Notes under the pieces: generated by a model
Seen by the model: only the letters and a program-made list of their open reading frames with translations
What the model was told of the DNA's origin: nothing
Databases searched by the model: none
Part shown: piece by piece, positions 1-6,700 of the stretch
Layout of the letters: each line of letters starts with the position of its first letter
How positions within the stretch are numbered: the stretch's first letter is position 1
Assembly (NCBI GenBank): GCA_964424115.1
Contig: CAYRHN010000043.1
Coordinates: 1 to 7,683 of the forward strand
Length of the DNA stretch: 7,683 bases
Reading direction: 5' to 3'
From: CAYRHN01 sp964424115
GTDB taxonomy: Bacteria > Chloroflexota > Anaerolineae > Anaerolineales > Anaerolineaceae
Program-made: the position numbers and the translations under genes

Positions 1-188
1 GGACGCAGCTTCAGGCCGGCGGCCAGCAGCTTATAGTCCAGGGATTTCGGATTCAGGCCGGCCAGCGTGCGCACCGAATCGGCGGAGTAGAGATCGGATA
101 ACTTTCCGGTCTTGACCTGGTTGGGATACAAAAAGAACAGAACCAATGTAGTGCACAGCAGCCCGATCACGGGAATTATGAATATCAT
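1..188 (-). CDS. tadB: TadB-like pilus assembly platform protein (N-terminal part, cut by window edge)
   Basis: This is the start of a polytopic inner-membrane protein of the Tad/type II secretion F (GspF-like) family, which would form the platform on which the CpaF ATPase acts. Only 62 codons and two bases are present and the frame is open to the left edge. Residues 2-21 form a strongly hydrophobic segment, as expected for the first membrane helix of TadB. Near the break the protein reads LLAAGLKLRP, which resembles the 'L..AGL.LrPgEf' stretch that follows the first helix in TadB proteins. The ATG at 188-186 is preceded by GAGGAG eight bases upstream, and the gap to the cpaF stop is 12 bases, so translation is likely coupled. 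The position directly after cpaF is the canonical tadA-tadB order and supports the call. The T2SSF domain itself lies outside the window. TadC is the main alternative, but the order favours TadB. Confidence 0.72.
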   Translation of the reverse strand, partial: MIFIIPVIGLLCTTLVLFFLYPNQVKTGKLSDLYSADSVRTLAGLNPKSLDYKLLAAGLKLR

Positions 189-200
189 CTGCTTGTCTCC

Positions 201-1502
201 TCAATCCTGGCTGTTGCGGGAGTGCAGCTCCCCCAGCTTTTCCCAGGCCGGATTACCTACCGGTGATTGCTCGTTGTAGCGAAAAATGGGCTCGAACCAT
301 ACGTCCCCGCTTTTGAGTTCCTTGGAAACGTTGGCGACTTGCACTACCCGGCGAATTTCGTGGCGGATGCCAATCTGGACCAATAGATCGACCGCATCGG
401 CGATCATCTGGTTGGCTTCATGTGCCCGCACGCCGGCGTCTGCCCCCATCACGGTAGCCAAACGCCTGGCAGCTTCGCGCGGGCTGTCGGCGTGAAAGGT
501 ACAGGCTCCACTGTGGCCGGTCATCAGCGCGCGAAACAGGCTCATTGCCGCTGCCCCATCGCGCACCTCGCCGATGATCAGGTAATCCGGCGACATACGC
601 ATGGCGTCGTCCACACCATCGGCCAGCTTATAGGGCCGCACCTCCGTCCCGACCGCCTGTGGACGTGCCTCAACCGTTTGCACGGTTTGCCGGTCGATCC
701 AGATCTCCTCCGGATCTTCGATCTTGACGATGCGCCAGCCGCCCGGCAGGAAGTTGCACAACGCGCTAAGCAGGGTGGTCTTCCCGGTGCGCGTACCCCC
801 GGAAATCAGGATGCGCTGGCCGTCTTCCATCGCCTGGCGCAGCAGATCCATCATTTCCGCGCTCATCACCCCGCGCTCCAGCAGCCATTCCGGCCTGACT
901 GGTTTTTGCTCGTACAGGCGGATGTTGATGCAAGGATTCCGCCCGGGTGGGACCACTACCGGATGCAAGGCCTTGATGCGCCCACCTCCCGGATTGTGAG
1001 GAGTGGCGGGCAGCTTGGCGTTGATCGAAGGGTTGGTTTCGTTGAGGGTCTTATTCTGCGGTCCTAGCAGGCGGTCCAAGACACGCCAAATTTCTCCCGC
1101 TTCTGGTTGCAGATCCACCGTTTCCCAGCGCACCGAACCTTTCTTCATCACCTGGATCAGGCCGGACGAATAGATGCCGATCTCGGAAAGATCCGTCCGC
1201 GCCGGCGGCAGCAGCAGGTCGAGGAAACCCAGACCCACAATCCGCCGGGTCAGGTCCTCCGCAATCTGTGCTTCAACCTGCAAACCGGGGCGCAGGTTAC
1301 GCTTGCGGAAAGCGGCTGACACGAGCGCTTCCACGCGCTCACGAATCTGTTTGCGCTCCGTTTCGCCCGGGCTTTGCAGCACCGTAGGAGCAAACTCCTG
1401 GTTGATCTGGTCAATCACCTCATTGACCAGTGCGTTGCGCTCGACCGGGCTGAGTTGCACTGCTTCAGAAGGGGTATCGTACAAACCTAAGATGCCTGGC
1501 AT
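201..1502 (-). CDS. cpaF: TadA/CpaF-type secretion ATPase (VirB11/GspE superfamily)
   Basis: Cytoplasmic hexameric ATPase that powers pilin assembly in Tad/Flp pilus systems, expected to act on the TadB/TadC platform. The 433-residue protein carries the full family motif set. An N-terminal domain at about 80-200 includes TDLSEIGI, the counterpart of the usual 'dvsEImVN' strand. Walker A is GGTRTGKT at 235-242. The Asp box is IEDPEE at 261-266. Walker B is RMSPDYLIIGEVRD at 302-315, with E312 the likely catalytic glutamate. The His box is TGHSGACTFHAD at 328-339. All key residues are present, so the enzyme should be active, and its length is normal for CpaF. The ATG at 1502 has AAAAGGAAA about six bases upstream and lies 12 bases after the tadZ stop. 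The 12-base gap to the following tadB-like gene suggests one mRNA. The TadA subfamily call over VirB11 or GspE rests on the neighbours. Confidence 0.95.
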   Translation of the reverse strand: MPGILGLYDTPSEAVQLSPVERNALVNEVIDQINQEFAPTVLQSPGETERKQIRERVEALVSAAFRKRNLRPGLQVEAQIAEDLTRRIVGLGFLDLLLPPARTDLSEIGIYSSGLIQVMKKGSVRWETVDLQPEAGEIWRVLDRLLGPQNKTLNETNPSINAKLPATPHNPGGGRIKALHPVVVPPGRNPCINIRLYEQKPVRPEWLLERGVMSAEMMDLLRQAMEDGQRILISGGTRTGKTTLLSALCNFLPGGWRIVKIEDPEEIWIDRQTVQTVEARPQAVGTEVRPYKLADGVDDAMRMSPDYLIIGEVRDGAAAMSLFRALMTGHSGACTFHADSPREAARRLATVMGADAGVRAHEANQMIADAVDLLVQIGIRHEIRRVVQVANVSKELKSGDVWFEPIFRYNEQSPVGNPAWEKLGELHSRNSQD

Positions 1503-1514
1503 GGATGTTTCCTT

Positions 1515-2828
1515 TTAAGTAAAGCGGATCTTTGGCAGGCGCAAAACGCTACGCTGGCCTGAGTTGTTACTTTCCAACGAGCCGACGTTGGGAAAAAGCA
1601 CGCCAATCAGCGAGCGGATCCCGCGTGCAAAACCATCCACGCGCGTCACCGGCGGAATGCCCTGGTCCTGCGCCTGTGTAATAGCCAGGTCGTAGGGAAT
1701 GACGGCCGCGATCGGCGGAGCCCAGCCAACCGTACCGGCCAACTCATCCTGAAAACTGCGCGCAGTGAAACCGCTGCGGTCGGTGAACTGGTTGAGCACC
1801 AGGTAGATTGACTCACGCGCCAGGCGCTTTTCGCTCTTGAGCCCGGAGAGCAGCAGGTTCAGCGTGTGGCGGGTTGCGGCCAGGTCGGCCAGTGTTGGCC
1901 GGGCCACAATTAGGGCGTAATTAGCAAAGATAATCGAGTGCGCCATCCACAAATCTTCACTGGAGGGAACGTCCATCACGATCGCCGCATAGCGTCCATC
2001 TTCTGAATCAATCAGCATCCCGTTGATGCTGCCTTCTCCCGTTCCGCGGTTGGAGCTTTCCAGGATTTTCATATACTCGACCGATGCTTCCGGCGCAACC
2101 AGCACCTCCAGGTTTTCTCGGCGCTGCAGTGCAGCCTGAAAGGAGGCCTTGCCGGGGCGGTCGAAGTACTCGGTCAGGTTGGGCAGGTAGCGCAAGCGCA
2201 GGTGGGGCGGGGCGCTGGGCGGCAGCCCCATCGATACCAGCAATGTCTTGATGCTCAATCGTGCCGCCAGCTCATAGGCCAGGTTCTCCGCCACGGTCGA
2301 GCAGCCCGTCCCGCCGGCATGAGATATGACTGCGATACGTTTGGTGCCGGTGATGAAGGCAGCGGATCCACCGACGACGGGACCGGCGACGCTTTGCTGC
2401 ATGGGCGCTGTTTGAGACATATTCGCTCGCGCCGTCATGGCTGCGCCATACCCGGCCTGTGCGATCTCGGTCCAGTTGACCGGCGCGATAAACACCCCGC
2501 GCACCATGTTCAGGCCTTCGTACGCGCCGCGCAGATCCTTCTGCCCCAAGGGCAGCACCACGACTGCCACGCCGTTCCAGGCGGACAGGCGCTGTAGGAG
2601 GCGCTTCATCGCCTCCGGATCCGGGGCAATGTCGGTCTGGACAATCAGCAGTTCCGGGTGCAGGTCGTTGACGTTGTTTTCCAGCACCTGCCACTGGGTG
2701 GCATGCCCGGCGACGATAAAGCGGGCGTCCGAAAGCAGCGGCGGCTGCATCTGGTAGTAAACCAGCTCATGGCCGGCTCCCGCCAGGAGGACGGAAACCT
2801 TGTTGGTCTGATAGGAGGTTTCAGACAT
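1515..2828 (-). CDS. tadZ: TadZ/CpaE-like MinD-family protein with degenerate P-loop
   Basis: Tad locus localisation protein of the ParA/MinD superfamily; TadZ/CpaE proteins recruit the pilus machine to its site on the membrane. Residues 11-130 look like the atypical receiver-like domain of CpaE/TadZ, with alternating strands such as VSVLLAGA and ELLIVQTD. Residues 164-415 form the MinD-like domain. It begins RIAVISHAGGTGCSTVAENLA at 164-184, followed by a Walker-B-like YAAIVMDVPSS at 280-290 with D286. The deviant Walker A (normally KGGxGKST) reads AGGTGCST: the first lysine is Ala171 and the phosphate-binding lysine is Cys176, so ATP hydrolysis is doubtful. Loss of P-loop lysines is known in part of this family. 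The C-terminal tail from about 415 is polar and basic, with no prediction made. The ATG at 2828 is three bases after the cpaB stop, with AGAAGGA overlapping that stop, so coupling is likely. Length is 437 residues. Confidence 0.9.
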   Translation of the reverse strand: MSETSYQTNKVSVLLAGAGHELVYYQMQPPLLSDARFIVAGHATQWQVLENNVNDLHPELLIVQTDIAPDPEAMKRLLQRLSAWNGVAVVVLPLGQKDLRGAYEGLNMVRGVFIAPVNWTEIAQAGYGAAMTARANMSQTAPMQQSVAGPVVGGSAAFITGTKRIAVISHAGGTGCSTVAENLAYELAARLSIKTLLVSMGLPPSAPPHLRLRYLPNLTEYFDRPGKASFQAALQRRENLEVLVAPEASVEYMKILESSNRGTGEGSINGMLIDSEDGRYAAIVMDVPSSEDLWMAHSIIFANYALIVARPTLADLAATRHTLNLLLSGLKSEKRLARESIYLVLNQFTDRSGFTARSFQDELAGTVGWAPPIAAVIPYDLAITQAQDQGIPPVTRVDGFARGIRSLIGVLFPNVGSLESNNSGQRSVLRLPKIRFT

Positions 2829-2831
2829 CGC

Positions 2832-3746
2832 CTAATCCTTCTTGCGGTAGTCGTTCATTTCCTCATACAGCTCGCCCAGGTTGAGGGTGACCACGTCCGA
2901 AACGTCCAGGTTCACTCCGCTGACCGGTTCGAGGGCCAGATGGATGATTCCGTACTGATCGAGCGCCGCCAGCAGGGTCGGAGGATCCACCTTGAAGCCC
3001 GGGGTCACCTCCACGGCGGTGGTCGGCACCTGCACCACGATCACGCTGCCGTCCTGCGAAGCCGCACTCGTGCGGGCGGAAGCAAATAACTGCTCCTCGC
3101 TGGCACCCGCCGGGACCTCTTCATAGCGGAAGGGCTGAGGAACCATAAGTACCTTGAGACCGGTGATTGCCAGACGCGCCAGCGGAGCGGAAGGCGGCGC
3201 AGGCGTAGGTGTCGGGGTAGGCGTGGCGGTGGCTAGGAGCGGCGCAGAGGGGGTGAGGGAAGGGGAGGAAAATTCCGGAATCGCGGCCGGCAGCACGGTG
3301 GTTGGATTTTCATTGATTAAGTCGGGCGAGATCATCCCGATAACTGTCACCGTTTGCCCGGCGCGCAGGAGCCCCGCTACGCCACTGGCCAGATCCACGT
3401 GAATGGCCATGGCAATATGCCCTTCGGGAAGTTCTGCCGGCAGACCGGCGCCGGCGATCTCGCCCAGTATGGACTGCACAATCATGTCGCCTGGCGCGCG
3501 GCCAACCGCGACCATCTTCCCGGCTGCATCTTCAACTTTGGTCAATGCATCTGCCGGTTTCGCCCCGGCCGGAATCGTGTGCAGTTCGACCAGCTCCGCG
3601 GTAAGTAGCGTGCCTGGAGAGATTGGGACACGGGCGACGACTACCTGGGTCGGGCGCACGACGCCGTTCAACAGGGCGATAACCAGCAGCCCGATGATGA
3701 CGGCCAGGACAATGGCGGTGAAGGGGGAACGTTTCTTGGTTTGCAT
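2832..3746 (-). CDS. cpaB: CpaB/RcpC-like pilus assembly protein with SAF domain
   Basis: Membrane-anchored Tad pilus assembly factor, expected to project from the outer face of the cytoplasmic membrane. The 304-residue protein starts with a short basic tail (MQTKKR) and one membrane helix at about 9-30, then a SAF domain at about 34-95 (VVVARVPISPGTLLTAELVE onward, ending GDMIVQSIL). An RcpC-like domain starts at about 107 (IAMAIHVDLASGVAGLLRAGQ, where CpaB normally has a PGDrVDV turn). It is interrupted by a Pro/Thr/Ser-rich stretch at about 148-188 and resumes as LARLAITGLKVLMVP and IIHLALEPVSG. I chose ATG 3746, which has AAGGA five bases upstream, is followed at once by the basic tail and helix, and lies 25 bases after the previous stop. 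An in-frame ATG at 3854 would overlap the upstream gene and add a 36-residue non-hydrophobic leader. No secretin gene follows, unlike in diderm rcpC-rcpA loci. Confidence 0.88.
   Translation of the reverse strand: MQTKKRSPFTAIVLAVIIGLLVIALLNGVVRPTQVVVARVPISPGTLLTAELVELHTIPAGAKPADALTKVEDAAGKMVAVGRAPGDMIVQSILGEIAGAGLPAELPEGHIAMAIHVDLASGVAGLLRAGQTVTVIGMISPDLINENPTTVLPAAIPEFSSPSLTPSAPLLATATPTPTPTPAPPSAPLARLAITGLKVLMVPQPFRYEEVPAGASEEQLFASARTSAASQDGSVIVVQVPTTAVEVTPGFKVDPPTLLAALDQYGIIHLALEPVSGVNLDVSDVVTLNLGELYEEMNDYRKKD
3189..3227 (-). repeat. Thr-Pro repeat linker in the CpaB-like protein
   Basis: This stretch encodes residues 174-186, a run of alternating Thr and Pro (TPTPTPTP followed by APP) inside a longer Pro/Ser/Thr-rich segment. 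On the plus strand it shows as imperfect 6-base units of the GGCGTA/GGGGTA/GGCGTG kind. Such a run makes an extended, stiff polypeptide linker, here splitting the RcpC-like domain in two. Short tandem units of this kind can change copy number by slippage, always in frame because the unit is six bases. That last point is inference. Confidence 0.75.
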
Positions 3747-3771
3747 GTTTTCCTTGTCTGAAATTTGGTTT

Positions 3772-6700
3772 CTACGAACGGAGGATTTCTTCGACGGTAG
3801 GGCGCAGGGATACTCGCCCCAGTTCTTGAATGATTTCTTGCTCGGACGGTTCATCGCATTCGACCATCATCGGGCGAATCAACACCGGTTCCAGTTCATG
3901 CACGTCCGCGCTGTAGCCCAACTTGGCGATCGCGTAGGTTCTCGGGATGCGCGCCAGGTAGCGTTTGTATTCGGTGTTGACCAACCCTTTTTCGGAACGG
4001 CCCAGATGGGGGAGGATCATGTCGCGATCTTTGGCATCTTTGGTCTGGAAGACGAACAGGTTGGCGCAGGAGGAGAGAATCCCGGACGGCAGTTCGCTGA
4101 CGGTCTGGGCCATCAGGTGCAGGTACACGCCGTACTTGCGCCCATCCCGCCACATGGTTTGGAAGATGTGGCTGACCGGGTTTCCACCCTCGCCAGCATT
4201 CTGATCAGATGCTGCGCCACCCGACACACCGGTCAGAACCTTGTTGGCTTCTTCAAAGAAGATCTGCATTTTTGGAAAAGCGCGGTAGCCATCCAGCGCT
4301 TCCCGCCGGCGGGCAACGGCATCGAAATAGAGGATGCTGGATAAGAGTGAGAGCAAGGCTGCCTTGGGGTACTCATCCATCTCTGCCCCGCCCTCGATCA
4401 CGGTGATTCCCCAGCGATCCTCCGGATTTCCAAGCAGTCCCAGATCTTCGACCGGCTCGGCGCTGCGCCCCGGCCCGTACTGGCGGGCCATGGTTTCTTC
4501 CGCGAACTGCTCCAGCCGCAGCAGCACTCCTTCGAGGCTGGTCCGGCTGGCCTGGTCGCGCTCGAACTCTTTCTGATAAGAGCGTAACCGTTCCACCCAG
4601 TTCACCACGCTGAGAGTAGCGCTGCGATAAACAGCCAGCGCTTGTAAATCCTGCGGGTCAAGCCGCTCCAGGACGGTTCCAACCGCTACATCATCCATTG
4701 GAAGGGAACGAACGCTGCGCACCTGGCGGACTACGTTGACTTCAGCAAAGTTCAGCAAGCTGCCCATCTCCCCGCGCTGCACCTTGGGATCGCTGGTCAA
4801 CACCCCAGCCTGGGTGTAGATCTCGGTCAGCGCGCGGCGCATAAAGCCCAGTTGGCGCGGACCCATCCGCCCGGCATTGGCAAATAATTCTGCGATCATG
4901 CTGCGGTAGCGAGCCGGGTCGATGCGCTGCGGCACCTGCAGGATGTTCCAGCGCAGTGGGCGCGGCGAGGCGGGATACAACTGGCGAATGTCGATGTGTT
5001 CTTCCAGCCGTTCAGGCTCGCGGTAGATCAGGCCAGGCCAGCGCAGTGCTTTGCGCCAGCCCTGCCCGAAGTCCAGGACGATGGTGCGGTAGTGCCAAAA
5101 ACGCGTTGTCTCATAGGCCATGCGTTCGGCGGCGATGGATTTACCAAATCCGGTGTCGCCAACAAAAGCGGTATGGAAGTGCTGCTGCGGATCGAGGCGT
5201 AAAAACACATCGGTGAGCTGCCCAGTTTCGGTTGACCACTGGCGGCCCAGGGTCAGGTCGCCGGCCATCTCGGGATAAAAAGCAAAGGCGGGGGTTTCTT
5301 CCTGAATGGTCAGGGCGGACCCTTGCTCAAATGTACCGGGGGCGGTATAGGCTGCCAGCTGCAGCATGGTCAGCAGGGTCGAATCGGCGTAACCACTCAT
5401 TGCTTCCGGGATTGTTTCGATGCGAGTGGATGGGGTAAAGGCGCGTGCATGCAGGCTGATGTAAGCCTGCTCTTCCTCGTTCAGGCTGCGTGTTTGGACA
5501 CCGGCCACCACATCTTCCGTGCCATGAAAGGCTTCTGGGATCAGTCCCATCAAAGCCTGCGCGCCTTGTTCACTGCGCGCCAGACCATAGACATCGGTAT
5601 AAAAAGCTCCTTCGCGGCTGGCAATATCCAGCAGCTTGCGCTGGGTGCGCATGATCTCGGTGAGCAGGATATTGGGATCGTCCTGCCATTGGTAGCTGTT
5701 CGATAGCGAGAAGGATGGCGCGACGCCTACGCTCATCCCGGAGCTGAACCCCCGACCGATCACCTGCCCGATACCGGAGCCTTTGGTATCTGACGTGGCC
5801 GTGCTGTGAGAATCGGCATGACTTTTGGTGGTTGAGGAGCTGGCCGTATCGGCGACCGAATCCGTTTCTGATCCTGAGGTGGTCCAGGCCTCCGATTGGG
5901 TCGTTGAATGACTCTGAGAGTTGGTGCTGGACTGGCTTTGGGTGGTGCTATCTGAAACTGTATCCGCCTGGCTCGATGTGACCGAGTGCATGGAGCTGTC
6001 CGCCGACCCGCTGCTATTGGTTATACCGTCCGAGGATCCCCAACTGGCGTTACCGCCTACGTTGGCCGAAAGGCCTACTCCAGCCGGCGCGATGCTGCCG
6101 CCCACCCCTCCGTTTACGCCATAACCGGAACTATCCGAGTGGGAAACTGCGGTGGAAGATGATTCTGTGTGCGACGAGCCGTCGGTGACCGCTGTGCCTT
6201 CCGTATGAGCAGTGCCATGGCTGACCGCCGTGCCTTGGGTAACCGAGATCCCGGTGGTGTCGGTTTCCGAAACCCCTACGGTATGCGCCCAGCCGCGTGT
6301 GCTGGCGTGACCCACTGTATGCGCTTGACCTTCCGCATTGGCAACCCCGTCCGTGGTCGATTGTCCTTCGGTCAGGCCGGTGGACTGGTTGGTGTTGTAG
6401 GAATGTGATGCATTTTCGGCCAGCCCACCAGTGAGGATGGCCGGCAGGCTGATGCCAAAAGATGCCGCGCGTGCCCCGGTTTGGCGGGAGGCGTACACGG
6501 AGGTATCCTCCAATAAACCCGAAAGCATGGTGGTAATGTCGGCCAGGTTGACGTGGCTGGCCATTACCAGCAGCATAAATTCTTCACCAAGACCGCTCAT
6601 GCCGCGGAAGAGCAGCTCGTTTTGCTGCATGGAATACTGCTGCGCGCCTGGCTGCCCGGATGTCAGTGGATCGCGCAGAGATGCATCCCCGCCACGCGCG

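Noticed and set aside
420..1067. Long open frame on the plus strand opposite cpaF
   Set aside because: It lies fully antisense to a gene with complete ATPase motifs, and its translation has no recognisable domain. It is a shadow of GC-rich codon use.
3747..3854. Longer start for the CpaB-like protein at ATG 3854
   Set aside because: It would overlap the end of the ATPase gene by 83 bases and add 36 residues with no family resemblance before the membrane helix. ATG 3746 has its own ribosome site and the right N-terminus.
3403..4344. 313-codon open frame on the plus strand
   Set aside because: It runs antisense across the junction of cpaB and the ATPase gene, both firmly supported, and has no ribosome site or domain signal.
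5689..6366. Frameshifted or fused gene pair behind the low-complexity region
   Set aside because: The frame is open and uninterrupted from the TTG start to the motor domain, with normal codon variation, so the repeat is an internal part of one protein.
6163..6366. CRISPR array or minisatellite from the 18-bp periodicity
   Set aside because: Units are contiguous without spacers, have diverged at DNA level and keep the reading frame, so the period is a protein repeat.
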